From Entoloma clypeatum (lineage: Eukaryota > Basidiomycota > Agaricomycetes > Agaricales > Entolomataceae): a stretch of 64,000 bases of DNA. Numbering within the stretch: position 1 is the first letter of the stretch; each line of letters starts with the position of its first letter. The translations under genes and the position numbers were made by a program. The notes beneath the pieces are model-generated. The model was not told where the DNA came from. It saw nothing but the letters and a program-made list of their open reading frames with translations, and did not search any database. The stretch lies in NCBI GenBank assembly GCA_963565915.1, contig OY751493.1, positions 4,402,001-4,466,000 on the forward strand, given 5' to 3'. Shown here in pieces: positions 35,977 to 47,994 of this stretch.

Positions 35977-38373
35977 TCAATCCAGACGAGCCTCTTCCTC
36001 CACTGCCTTCCTCAGCTTATCTTCCTCCTCCAGCCTTTCCATGACCTTCTTCACCTCCCGATTCCAATCGGTCGTCAGGCATAGGTAGCTCCCCACAGCA
36101 GCACAATATACCAGAGCAACCGAAAGACCGATCCATAGACCGCTAAGCCCGAATCCAACCCAAAATGCCAGCCAAACACCGATCGGAAGACCTGCATGAA
36201 GATCAAATCTGAGCGTCACAGAGTCGATATGCAAGGGGAGAGTATCTTTACCTATAACATAATACGCGCTTGATACATATAATGAGTATCTCCAAATTTT
36301 TTTGTCTATTCGGATACAGCATTACCTGATATTGAGCAGGGCACCAAGGAACTGGGATGGAGGTTAATTTCAAATCCAGTGCCCTCGAGGTCTCTTGGGA
36401 GGGGGGGTCCACGCACCTGATCTCCTTTCGCTCGTAAAACACCTGCCGTCACACAAGCATTTCCGTCTATTATTTGGTAGAATGCTATGATCGGGAGTAC
36501 GCCTGCCACCGTTTTGACGACCTCTGTACCGCATAGCGTTCAGAACCAGTGTGACTTTTTGTGGATGGTTCCACTTAAGGCGAAAAGGAAACTAACCTGG
36601 GTCATCGTTGAACATGTAAGCCCAGGAATGTCGGAAAATTACAAGAATGGCACTGATTCGCAGCTCAGGTGAACGTTCATAAATAAATAAAACGGACGTG
36701 GCAAATTTCCAGACCATGTTATGGAGCTGACGATGAATGCCAAAGCAATGGCTGCATTTGTAGCAACCTCCGCCCGTTTCGCTTTTTTCTCACCCAATAG
36801 ATTACCAACACTGTTCGAATGCAATAATAATGTCGAGGAAGGTTGGCTGATTGAATCACATCGACAAGGATGACTCACCGAATTGCCGCAGCGTTGGAGA
36901 GACCATACGGCGCTTGGAAAAGTGTCGAAGATGAAGTGAGGAGGATCGATTGGCTCGCGAGGGCGATGGGACCGAGGCTATGCCAAAGGTCCGCATTTAT
37001 AATATAAATCGGGAAACTTACAAGGAAGCAGCTAAGGCGACGAGTTCCCAAGCCCACCATTCCGAGGCTATTTGGCCTAATCAAGGGCTCATTCAGAAAT
37101 TGTAGGAATAAGTAACTGATACGGGGAATCCATTACCTATCCCTGAGAGCCCTAACCGCGCTACGACATCAAGATGGGTGAACATCTGGCTGGATATCGG
37201 ATGCCATCCTGTGTGAGGCACGTAGAAGATGCCGTATATGAGTGATACGAGAGATATCAAGCTATAGGATACAGCCGTCGCGACTGGGGCGCCGATGAAC
37301 CCGAGTCGGATTGGTTCTGGGCCCCAAACTATGTAGCGCAAGATGAATATATGGAAAGAGAAAGATGGCGATGAAGCCGTACCAAGGAGATAATTGAGGA
37401 ATATATTGATGGGAGCCACGAAACATATAATCCACGTCTGTAAAGAGAAAAGTCCCTGCGATTGGAAATACCGTCTTTCAGAAAGGTGTCAAATGAGCTG
37501 ACCACTGACAAGCGGGGAAGAAATATGCATACCGACTGACGAGATTGAAACCGTAAGCTGGTTACAATTTGTCAAAATCCGGAATCTTCTCCTGCACAAC
37601 TGATAGTGACGTACCGGGTAGTCCGAACGAAAAACAACGCAAGTATACAGCCGCTAAGCGAGCGACATCAGGATCTTGTTTGAGCGCAAGCAAGATTTGT
37701 TCCGCGTGAAACCAGACGAAAACTATGGGCTGTATAATGTAACTTGAGCATGTCACGTCCCTGTCATCCAAATCAAACATACATACCACCATTGCAGATA
37801 GTAGCACGACCCCTTTCTCCGAGAAGGTCCGCATCAGCTTTTCGGGTTTGAAGGATGGAGAAGGGTGGACATACACATGCGCTGAGCCCAGAGTCCCATT
37901 AGATGTGGTTGAGGAGAGGTCCAAGTTGTTGGAAGCAACGTGTCGAGCGCGCTAGAGAGCCCTTGAAGCATGCTGAGACCCGTCACGGCAGCCGTCATTG
38001 ATCCTAGACTGATGGCTGCAAGAGCGGTCGTGGAGAGATGGCCGACGGAAATGACTGGGACGAATACTAGGCTGTGCTCCACGACCTGCGCTCTATGGAA
38101 AAAGAGGTCAGCCTCCAACCATGAGTTGGTTGGATCTGATGCGAAAGCGTGAACGAACCCGAAGACTGGGAGAGCATATGAGAGTATTGTCTGCAATTCC
38201 TGCCGGAAAATGGTGGTTTTATCGACATCTTCAGTATTATGTGTGAGAGAATCTATGCATTGTCCCCGCTGGAGCAGAGGTGTCGACTCTGTAGCGCCGG
38301 AGGTAATGGCGTTGGGTGCTGACTCCAGGCCTCTTGTGGTTTCTGAACCGATTTCGACGAAGACTGAAGACAT
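35977..38373 (-). CDS. MATE family efflux transporter, copy 2 (inverted paralogue of 17511-19870)
   Basis: Same family and same gene layout as copy 1. The start is MSSVFVEIGSETTRG at ATG 38373 (the longer frame starts with TTG); the sorting-type motif ATESTPLLQRGQ is kept. Signature blocks are SLVFVPVISVGHLSTTALAA, LGSMTAAVTGLSMLQGLSSA, TLLPTTWTSPQPHLMGLWAQ, FVWFHAEQILLALKQDPDVA, LLTSSSTLFQAPYGLSNAAA and SWAYMFNDDP. The 17-nt microexon 36252-36268 encodes SAYYVI; it is followed by GLPIGVWLAFWVGFGLSGLW and a Glu-rich tail (VMERLEEEDKLRKAVEEEAR). At least eleven introns, several with non-GTATGT donors such as GTTCGT. No stop or frameshift in the conserved parts. Confidence 0.85.
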
Positions 38374-39733
38374 GGGAACCAACTCCGCGTCGTGAAGTGT
38401 CCTGGGTCTAAACCGATACCCTCGATAACCCAGCGGTTCAGTGTCGGGAAACCTCGTGGTTGTGGGTCACCCCAATGAACGCAAAGATTGCTTTGTCCGA
38501 CGATCTTGATCCGATCCTGATCCGATCTCACACTTGCTGTACTTACGGGATTGATCCCATTCCAATCCCGCCACCCGCCAAAATTGCACCAAATCGTTCG
38601 GTTTCCATCCCGTATCGAGTTGGTAACGCAGGCGACGGGATTGATACTGGGCCTATGCGGGTTCCTGCAAAATAGCAAGTTTGTACCACTCGGATGGTCA
38701 TGAACTGGGCCCAGAAGATGTTGGTTCACATCGATAACAATCACTTGGTTGTCATTGGGATGGAGGCGTCTCTAACTCAAGCTGGCGCTTGCATGGCCTC
38801 ATCCTTATCAGTTTGTATTCAATTTCTTGTTTTGCTCTGCGTCAGGTCAGTCAAGTGGTGCCTTCGGATTCGACTGACGACCTAATTTTGTGAGTGGGAA
38901 AAAATATCACTTGAGAGCAAATACAATTGCCCTTCCACTCACGCAAATGCGACTCTACTTGGTCAAGGTACATCTCTTCTTGTTTGACAAGGATTCTTAG
39001 TCTTTGCTCAAAGTCTGTTTATACTATAACTTATGAGCTATTCAGATTCGAGTAGATCAATCCACCACACACTACGGCTCTGATCCACGCAATTGTCTTT
39101 ATCACGCTAGTCGACTAGTCGTTTGTAGCACTTCTGAACAGCAACTGAAAAGTGTAGGGCGATAAAATGATTTCAACTCTCAAGTGGCCTCACTTTAGTG
39201 CTCTTGATCATCAACTGTATTTACATGACAACGGATATATATCAAAGTGACGGCGCGGGGGCTCTGAGTATTGAGGATGGAATCGAATGCTTACTCATCC
39301 CGTGGCACAAGATTTGCAAGTGTACCATTATGGTCGCGCCTTGGCATAGCTACCCGAGTGCTACCCGTCGTCGGGAAGCCCATCCGTCGGTTTCACCACA
39401 CATCCGCGGATATTCCCTCGATGACTGTGCTTACCCATGCGCTCGGCTCTGCAGTGATTTCCCTGCTTTCTCGCCTCGTCCAAGTCTCCATTCTCAGAAC
39501 AGTGGCCACCACGACAAAGCAAGCCTCAAGGACATTCGACAAGACAGCATTGCCTCGGGAACGCATTTCGGAATAGCAACGAGGTGACGAAGTGGTGACG
39601 ATCAATTCTCTTGGGCAACACCTTCCTTCCTGGGAGCGATAATCCTTCATGCACATGTGCCAACTTTCAGTCCCGCCTCTTCTTTATTTCCTTGACCCAG
39701 AACGACCAGGATAGCCCAAGCAGCGAACTCGAA
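38374..39733. other. intergenic, divergent side of MATE copy 2
   Basis: About 1.36 kb without a supported gene. Short GATCCGATC direct repeats lie near 38507-38528. Open frames at 39198-39587 show no family signature and no splice join to the next gene. Confidence 0.45.
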
Positions 39734-40803
39734 ATGCGGGGCTGTGGGGCTGCGGTGACCTTAGTATTCTTTGCATTCGGCGTTGTCGATAGCGCAGCCG
39801 AATCCCGTATTCCCCTTCGGTGCGTACATTCTTCAGCATCCACTGTCAAATATTTATTGACAATGACCTTGTCCAAGTAGTCCCCCGCCAGACATTGAAG
39901 CGCTCACTACAAATCCTGGTACCCTCCTGTAAGTATCCCCCGATCTGGCGTGGTATTTCCACCTGTTTCGTGGCGAAGAGCCGCTTACTGTCCCCTGCAG
40001 ACCAACTCCTTCCTCTCCTTTCTTCAATCCCTCTCTTTTGGCTACTCCTTCACATTCAACGGGTCCTTCACCTCCAAAAAGTACTGTTCAAGCTTCGACT
40101 GTGGCTCACGACTCCCACCATGATCAGGATGAGCGTTTGCCATTGACAGTGGGGCAGGTCGGCATAATCGTCGGGATTGCGGCGTCAACTGTGTTCATCG
40201 CTCTGGTCGGTATCTTCCTGCGGCTCATAACGGGGAACTGGGGGGGTCCATGGCGTCGCAATTCGCAAGTCGACATCGAGAGTCCTGTCGGTAAGCCCTT
40301 CTTTCGCTCCGGCCTGCTCCGTCCCTTCGAAATCAGAAAATAATGTTCACTTCAATATAGTTGGCAAAGAAGCCATGATGGGCTTAGACCCGTTCATCAC
40401 CGATGCTCAAGCACGAGGCATGGGCTGCGACCTCTCACGGCAACCAACGCGACGGATAGAAGCCAAGTTCGCGCTTAAGGACCAACTCGGGGTTTCGAAA
40501 AGTCATAAGAAGCCACCGCCTATTCTTCTGATGCCCATGAGGAGCGATGTATCCGTCGATTCGAGCTGCGCTCTATCCGACGACGAAAGCTCTGAGGCTT
40601 ATGACACGGGGTTGCCTGTGCTTGGGCGCAACGCCCCGCCTTCTCATGCCGTCGGCGGGACGGTAGATGTACCATCGCCGAGGGCGAGCCTTATGCAAAA
40701 CCTCATTTCGCAACTTGAACCTCACCACCCCACTCAACGTTCGATTCCGACTCCCCCCCCTGCCCTTGGCCGGGAACTTGACGGAAGGTTTACGGCCCTT
40801 TAA
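39734..40803 (+). CDS. predicted single-pass (type I) membrane protein, unknown function
   Basis: Four exons reconstruct a frame from a signal peptide to a cytoplasmic tail. Exon 1 encodes MRGCGAAVTLVFFAFGVVDS (signal peptide) and ends at RIPLR. Exon 2 is PPPDIEALTTNPGTLL. Exon 3 has a Ser/Thr/Pro-rich ectodomain (SLLATPSHSTGPSPPKSTVQ) followed by the membrane span VGQVGIIVGIAASTVFIALV with a basic stop-transfer end (WRRNSQ). Exon 4 is a disordered tail with SDVSVDSSCALSDDES. The layout resembles fungal cell-surface sensors of the WSC/mucin type, but no WSC or other named domain is visible, so the role is open. Confidence 0.6.
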
Positions 40804-41413
40804 CCTTCTTTTGTATAAAATTGTATTTTACCGCTGAGCGTTTATGCTAACGCCCCCTCCGCGATGCGAGCACCGCACTTCGTTGTTTATACTTCGTCGC
40901 TGTGCAGATTGTTGGACTGGATGTAGAGTGTCCTGGAGGAAAATGTGTTATGTACATTGTCGTCAGTTTCGTTCTGCGGGGGGTCCTTGATTCCTTGAAT
41001 AAATCATATATCATGATGGCTGTTGAATGTTGAGAAAATTATGTGGAGCAAATGCCATTTCGGGCTAGGATAGGTAGTATTCAAATGTTGTTGTTAAAAT
41101 GATGAACTTGATATGGAAAGTTTACAAGTGCGCATTGGAGTTTTGACAAAATACAAATTTGATTGGTCACAAGGCTAAAGTAAACTCTTGATAGAAATTG
41201 ACCGTAAGCTAAACAATTATGAAAGTGACAGGGGTAATTGTAGGTACAGGGTGGGAGAAGTAGGGAGTATATAAGTAATAATATGGAGGGGGTATGGGTT
41301 CGTACAGCTAAGCAAAGAATAGGCAGCGAGGATAGCGTATGTATGTATCAGAGAGGTAAACATATGACGAGGCTGCGAGACAAGACAGCGAAGTATTAAT
41401 CACCCGAAGAAAA
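40804..41413. other. intergenic between convergent genes
   Basis: AT-rich 3' regions of the membrane protein (+) and the DUF5648 protein (-). No coding signal. Confidence 0.6.
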
Positions 41414-42427
41414 TTACCACTGGAAAACATATCCTTCGATGCTTTCAAACTTGTAGCCGCACTCGATAGCCTTTTTCTTCTCCTGCGACGAGGTCGTATA
41501 GAAATGCTGGCAGCTCTTGGGGTCGTACAGCCTAAAGAGGGGGACACAGCCGCAAGACTCGTCGGCGAAGATGAAGCCCGCAATGTCCTTCGATTCGTAC
41601 CCCTTGTGTGCGATCGCTTTGCGCTTCTCTTGCTTATCGGTGGTGTAGAAGTAGTCTTTCGACTGCGAGTTGTAGAGGACATAGAGGGGTACGGTGTTGT
41701 ATACCTGCCAGTTGAAGAAGTAGCCGATGATAGAGGCGGCGCCAACGCCCTCGGGGTAGCACATGCGGTTGAAGGGAACGGCGTCTTTGCGAGTGGGACA
41801 TTTGTCTTTGCCGTAATCACCGTGTTTGTCGTAATCAAAGTCCTTGTCGTATGATTTGTGGGAATCATAGCGCTTGTCGTCGTACTGAGACCCATCATAC
41901 TTCCCAGGATACCATGAGCCGTCATCATACTGGGATCCGTCGGGGTATTTGCCGGGATACCAAGAGCCGTCATCATATTTGGAACCAACGTCATGCTTTG
42001 TAGAGTGCTTGTAACCGTCATCGTAGGAATAATCATCACCTCGAGCCTGAGCGAAAAAAAAAGGTTTGGTGTCAAGACAAAGAAAGAATGGTCAAGACGA
42101 ACCTCAAGATGGCTACCGTATGATTTGTGGGAGTTGTAAGGCTTGTGGTCGTACTTTCCGGGGTACCACGAGCCGTCGTCATACTGTGACCCATCCGGAT
42201 ATTTGCCGGGATACCAAGAGCCGTCATCGTACTCGTATCCGACACTGTAATCGCCGTATGAGTTGTCATCGCGGGCCTGAGCAAAAGGGATTAATTTCAG
42301 GATTAAGCATAAAATGAATGAGACAGACTTGGAGATGGCTACTTGTCGCTTCATCAACCGCATCAGGGCCTGGGGCAGCGGTCGAGAATCCGAGGAGAGC
42401 GAGGACGATGAAAGATGTGAGTTGCAT
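41414..42427 (-). CDS. secreted DUF5648 (beta-barrel-like) protein with Tyr/Gly/Asp repeats
   Basis: Three exons. Exon 1 encodes a signal peptide, MQLTSFIVLALLGFSTAAPG. Exons 2 and 3 both begin ARxDDxSY and both carry tandem units YDDGSWYPGKYPDGSQ and YDDGSWYPGKY followed by a HKSY stretch, so one exon looks duplicated. Exon 3 then continues into a DUF5648-type domain of about 120 residues: VPLYVLYNSQSKDYFYTTD, AHKGYESKDIAGFIF and VPLFRLYDPKSCQHFYTTSS, ending FESIEGYVFQW. DUF5648 proteins are usually extracellular and may bind carbohydrate, but no activity is established. The stop is 41414-41416. A TATA box lies upstream. Confidence 0.82.
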
Positions 42428-42502
42428 ATTGAAAAAGGGTAGGATAGTGGAGTGAAGTGCGTTAGGTAGATGAACCTGCCAACTTACCAAAAAACATGCT
42501 GG

Positions 42503-42510
42503 TATTTATA
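42503..42510 (-). promoter_or_regulatory. TATA-like box of the DUF5648 gene
   Basis: TATAAATA on the minus strand, 76 bp upstream of ATG 42427. An ATG at 42496 opens a 12-codon upstream frame ending before the main start, which could dampen translation if it is transcribed. Confidence 0.45.
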
Positions 42511-42760
42511 CGCCCAAGAGATAGGGAGATAACATTTTCTCATGATAGACATTCCTCATTCCTAGGAGAAAGTATCCTCAAAATGCCTCGTGAAAACAAA
42601 AAGAAAAGGAGATCGTGAATGACTCGGACATGTTTTTCTTGGCGAACTTGTGGCAGTGGTGGTATCACGTGAGTGTCATTTTCTTCGTGTATCCGTCACA
42701 CGGTCACGACCATCCCCCTTTTCCCGCCGCCCTTCCTGCACAAAAACGCCAACCTCAACG

Positions 42761-43381
42761 ATGTACACCTCTGCTGCAGCCCAGAAGGCAAAGAGACGAG
42801 CTCATGCGCGCCCAGAACTATCAGATGAACAGAAACAAGAAATAAAAGAGGCTTTCGAGCTGTTCGACACGGACAAGGATGGCTGTGTCGACTACCACGA
42901 GTTGAAAGTCGCGATGCGCGCGTTGGGATTCGAGATGAAGAAGGCCGAGGTGCTGAAAATACTCCGGGATCATGACAAGACGGGACATGGGCTCATGGAC
43001 TTTGAGGACTTTGCGAAAATCAGTGAGTTCCCAAGCATGACCTACGCGCTTTTGTTAACGCGTCATGCTTGCAGTGAGCGAACGAATATTGGCGCGTGAC
43101 CCTATGGAAGAGATAAGACGTGCGTTCCAGCTCTTTGATGACGACAACACGGGGAAGATCAGTCTGCGGAATCTGCGGCGGGTAGCGAAAGAGATTGGGG
43201 ACCGGTTAGAGGACGATGAGCTGTGCGTCCTGCGTCCTTTTGATTCTACCTTTGCCAAAGTATTTGACAACCTTTCAAACCCGTTAACCTTAGCCAAGCC
43301 ATGATTGACGAATTCGACCTGGACCAAGATGGGGAGATAAACGAGCAAGAGTTCTTCGCAATCATGACGGACGATGCATAG
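42761..43381 (+). CDS. CDC31: centrin / Cdc31 (calmodulin-family EF-hand protein)
   Basis: Three exons, joins [16 protein letters not shown] and [17 protein letters not shown]; about 165 residues. Four EF hands are present: loop 1 [12 protein letters not shown], loop 2 [12 protein letters not shown] (with an extra, non-canonical spacing), loop 3 [12 protein letters not shown] and loop 4 [12 protein letters not shown]. The basic N terminus [20 protein letters not shown] and the LELFD-type helix are typical of centrins. Centrin is needed for spindle pole body duplication and also acts in the TREX-2 mRNA export complex and nucleotide excision repair. Loops 1 and 4 have the acidic residues expected for calcium binding; loops 2 and 3 look weaker. 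Confidence 0.92.
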
Positions 43382-45444
43382 CATGCCTGCTGTTGTGTGC
43401 TTGACGGGCCTGGTTGCCTCCTCCATCTCTCTCAATCTTGGTATTCGTACCTCGTCCATACCATCACGCGCCACTTGTTCCTTTCTTTCCCTACCTCCAC
43501 TCTCTCTTCTATCTAGTCTCGTATGTCCTGCTATCTCCTCCCATGTCTTTCGCTGACTGTGGCATTTATGTACTAGATCCAAACTCTGCTGTTCATTAGA
43601 TATGTCGGGCCTGTAACATAATGATACTATCATGAACTTGAAATACCTATGCAACACCTAATCATGATACTCCCATGCACCATGGTACTGCTCTGTTCGA
43701 GCTTCTCCGTCACTTTGTAGCCTCTGAATGCAATCCTTGTCAGGAACTTCTTATATCCCAATGCACGCAATCGCAATCGCAAGCACTCCCTTCGCGCCTG
43801 CAAAGTACTCTTTCCAATGTATACGGTTCCTTAGGCCGACCTCCGCAAGACCTTGTCATCATCCTGCTTTGACTTTGACCCACAAACCACAATGGTAGAC
43901 TCGTGATGCCTAGAGTCTAAGTATTCAGACTGAGTATCGTTTACAGAGCATCATCGTTGTGCGCGGCGCACTATGCAGTATCAAAGATACCCGACATTTC
44001 GCCGCCCCCGATTCCTCCGCCGAATCTCGATGATTTACCTCCCTCTGAGCAAGGAACGACAACACATGGCCCACGAAGCCAAAAAGCCTAATATTTTAAC
44101 GACACCGCTTAACGGCTTCTATGGATGAAGTGGTGCTTGGGTGGTGGCTATGCGTTCCGATGACCCATAGGAGTTTTTGACCATATCGAGCTGGGGGTCC
44201 ACGACAATCAATTTTTTTTTTTTTGGCAGTGCTATCATGTGCGCAAGAAAGGGGAAGTAACGTCGCGGAGATGTACATAGAACCGAGACTTGCGAGTAAG
44301 TAAAAATTGGGAGGCGCTTCCAAGTTATTTATTTATATCGCACGTCCATGGGAGCGCGGCGATGGTCATATTCTGCAGTGCGTTGTGGCCATATGGGTAG
44401 GTTTCTTATCTATGCCAACTTAAGGCACCCATAATACAAACGTACATTAGATACGGCTGGTCATGTAGTACTGGCAGGTCCACGTATACGAAGGTTGCAG
44501 GACGAAAAGAGAGCAAAAAATCGATGCAGGCGAATTCAATTCACTTCGGACCTGGATCCAAGATGAATAAACTCTCTCGAACCCCCCACAACCGCGCGGC
44601 ACGAAGCATGGAAGCACTTCATTCAAGTCTGATTACACACGGCTGCTCGTCAATCTAAACCCCTCGGAGGGTGCAGGTCAAGTTACGAGAACAACTTGTG
44701 AGAGTAAAACCAGGGCATATATGCACGTGTTGTATAATAGAGCGGGAGGTTAAAGTAGAATAAGAGTGGGATAGTTAGGTACCTGGGTAGGAAGGCCGCG
44801 AAAACACGATGGGGTATCAAAGCAAGGGATTGTGTTGATACAGAACTTGAGCTTGGAACCATAATGCGGAGCTGGTGGTTGGACTTGATGAGGGAAAAAT
44901 GTACGTGATGAGTAATAAGGTGGTGGGGTAAGGTAAAGAAAGAGCTTGGGTTGGAGTAAGTCGAGGAAGAGGAAGAACCTGGTGCCCGAAAAACCCACAT
45001 GGGACGGAAAGAAACATGTGTGCATGAATAACAAAGTTAACGATTGTCCATGTCGAGCATTTTTCGAATGATTGGGATGTGATGAGAATGTAGAGCGTGA
45101 GTGTCGAAAGACGAAAGACGAAAAGTCCCTGATCCTGGCCCGAAAAGAAGAAATATAAAAATCGTATATAATATATAATGATGACGAACGACGTGGACGA
45201 CGACGACGACGACGACGACGAAAAAAGTGAGGTGAGTGGTTTGTTGGAGCATGTAGCATGGGTAAACCAGAGCTGGGGCGAATAAAAACGGAAAAAAAGG
45301 AGGGCAAGACACATAGAGACGAAGACACACATATCCTCCGAATTGTCCCCGGCATCCAATCCTCATATACATGGTATTGGCCTTCTTCATCACCGAGAAA
45401 CATCGAGAACGAATTTCCAAACGCAGAAGATCGACCAGAGAGAA
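43382..45444. other. intergenic between convergent genes, with microsatellite
   Basis: About 2 kb with the 3' side of centrin and of the C2H2 gene. Open frames on the minus strand near 44683-45420 are Phe/Ser/Leu-rich and read as T/C-rich UTR. A GAC trinucleotide repeat lies at 45196-45221. Confidence 0.5.
45196..45221 (+). repeat. (GAC)n microsatellite
   Basis: Eight tandem GAC units plus two bases in the 3' flank of the C2H2 gene. A slippage-prone site. Confidence 0.8.
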
Positions 45445-47994
45445 TTATTCTGGCTTCTCCAAGCTTGTGGCCTCCTTTGGGGGAGGCACATAGTCCTTAT
45501 GCACTCGCATATGTTGCCCGAGGTTATCATGTCGACTGAAATCCTTGCCGCAACCCGGATACGGGCACAGATGAGCTACAACGCAACAAAAGAAAACATG
45601 TCAGACAGCAAAAACAACGAGAACAAGCAACGCACGCTTCTCGTAAGTATGTATACTCCTTATATGCCTCTTCAAATGCTCCCCACGCGCAAACAGCTTG
45701 CCGCAGCCATCTACGCCACACGTATACGTCCGCATCCCGGTTTTCCCTCCTGCCGCGCCACAACCATCACCTATACCCCCAACAGACACGGGCTTGCGCC
45801 GCACGCCAAACGATGGCCAATCATCCGCCTGCACCTGCATGTCATCGAGCGTCGGCACGCGACGCCCCCGCGACTTTTTCGTCAGGTTCGGCACGGGTAT
45901 TGGAATCGGCAGCGAGCCGCTCGTGTTCCCGCTGCCCTGACGCAAGCGGCGGCGGTTTGCGTTCGCGCTGGGGTTCGGGTTCATGGGAGAGGAAGGGGCG
46001 ATGGAGAAGGTGGTGGTGGTCGATGAAGCGGACAAGGGTAGTTGGGGACAGCTCACGCTGCCAATACTGCTGCACATCGAGATGGGGGAGTACGGCTCTG
46101 AATGGGAGGGAGAGACGGAGGTGTGCGTGTGCGTGTAGGAGCTGCGGCGCGCACGGAAGTGGGTGTCGGTGGAGGAGGATGGTCGAGCGGAGTTGGGTGA
46201 GGTGGGAGGATAGGGGTTGTATCTTGACGAGCGGAGGTGCCGCCCCGCCTCGCCAGTTTCACTGCCATTGTACGACGAAGACGAGGTGTAGGTATGCCGG
46301 CGCGGCCGTGTGCGGAGCACAAAATCGGGGTCTCGCTTATCATCACGTATGTCTCCATCACTCTCCGCGCTGCGTTGGCAGAACTCCTCCGCGTCTTCTT
46401 CTTTGATGACCACAACCCTCGAGGTCTGGTGTTGCACGAACTTTTTGCGCATCCCTGGAGAGGGGGAGGGACGCTCTTGCACAGTGTACTGCGGCGACGC
46501 GTATCCTTCGAGGTCGTCTTCTCCCTCCGCATCGGCGTCAGCGTCATGGGCATATTCGCCGTTTGCTGGCACATGGCATGGCCTCCCCTCCACATCCCAC
46601 ATCTTGTGCTGGAGACCCGCACACTCCTCATCGCGAGAAGCCCTCATTGCATAGCGGGGGTCACAGACGTCGACATATTCCGATTCCACCGGGGTATACC
46701 CGATACCCGCGTGCGCAGCTCCCTCTCTCTGCTGAGTAGCCTCCCCGATGTACCCAGCCGCCGCCGCCGCCTCTGTGAGCGCATCAAATCCCGATCCAGA
46801 AGGACCCATCCCATTCGCAGAAGACGCTTGAATCTCGGCCGCGGCGATAGCAGCAGCGGTATACGCTTGACCATCCTGGATGCGGAGATTCGACAGATTC
46901 AGATCGGGAGAAGCTGAAGGGTGGCCGGCTGCTCCACGTGAATTGAAGTAAGGCGGCATCGAGGAGGATGACGCAGCGGTTTGCGCGGCTTGGGCGCTTG
47001 TGCTGGCCTGATTTGCAGCCGATGACACGCTGAGATCGAATGTGTGTGTCTGCTGATGCAGGTCTGGGTGCTGCGCCGCGGCGGCGTACATGTCCAGGTC
47101 TTCTCGTTTGATCCTCCGACCTATGCTGCTGCCGCAGACGACGTTGACGTCAACATTGGAGGAGTAATCTGCCATGCTATTTGTGACGACAAAGGCCGGG
47201 GCATTATACGCCTCCCTCAGTGGATGCGACTGGGGATAGATATTCATATGTTGCTGCTGCTGATTTATATCGGCTGAGCTCGGCCTCCATTGGTCAGTCA
47301 AGTTGTCGACGGAGAAATAGTGGTCGCCCGACTGATGCTGTTGTGAGACACGTCTGAGGGCGTGTGTCCGTGGAAGATGCGAGGCGGGGAGGGAGGTCGA
47401 GGTTGGAGGAGATGGGTCGTATGGAAGGCTAGATGCGACGGGGATAGGAACGGGAGAGTAGATGACGGTCGGAGATTGTTGATGCTGCGGAAAGATAATC
47501 GGCGATGCTGAGGGGATATACAGCTCCAACGACTTTGAACGATCGAAATCGGCTGTATGGGCCGACTGAGACGGCTCGGACCGATACGCGCCATGGGGCT
47601 GCTGCTGGAACTGCTGTGGATGCGGCAGAGGATGCTGCGGAGGATGCCTTTTGACTCGTCGAGTGACGTCAGATGAAGGCCAGTTGGACATGGTGTAGTC
47701 AAAGTTGGGTGAGGAGGGGTATCCCAAGTCGTTGTACGCCGAGAGAGACGTCGAAAGTGGGGTGTACCCGTTGCGATAGCTGTCCATGGTGTCCGTTTGG
47801 TGGTGGTGGTCTGGATCCGGGAGTGATTCAAATGCCTCAGACACCGGGCTATGGGTTAGGTAGGAGGCACTGGAGCCAGAGGAAAAGGGCGAAGGAGAAT
47901 AAGAGGTGTAAGTAGGGCTGATCGGCGAATTCACGGTTGGGTGGCACGCGGCACGCGGGGACAGGTCGTCCTGACCAAGGGTGACGGCCAACAT
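45445..47994 (-). CDS. C2H2 zinc-finger transcription factor 1 with NLTKKSRGRR motif
   Basis: Two exons. The long first exon encodes about 780 residues of Ser/Gln/Pro-rich, probably disordered activation region from ATG 47994 (MLAVTLGQDDLSPR). Near its end is PIPVPNLTKKSRGRRVPTLD (a basic segment), then zinc finger 1, CGVDGCGKLFARGEHLKRHI, of type C-x4-C-x12-H-x4-H. The intron removes the tail after HTYEK. Exon 2 gives KPHLCPYPGCGKDFSRHDNL and GQHMRVHK (finger 2, C-x4-C-x12-H-x3-H), ending EKPE with stop 45445-45447. The two-finger pair with a KRHIRSIHTxEKP linker is typical of stress-response regulators of the Msn2/4 type. Related to the gene at 58852-60247. Targets unknown. Confidence 0.87.

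Noticed and set aside
44683..45420. Several minus-strand frames rich in Phe, Ser and Leu
   Set aside because: Composition follows T/C-rich UTR sequence next to the C2H2 gene; no domain and no consistent frame.
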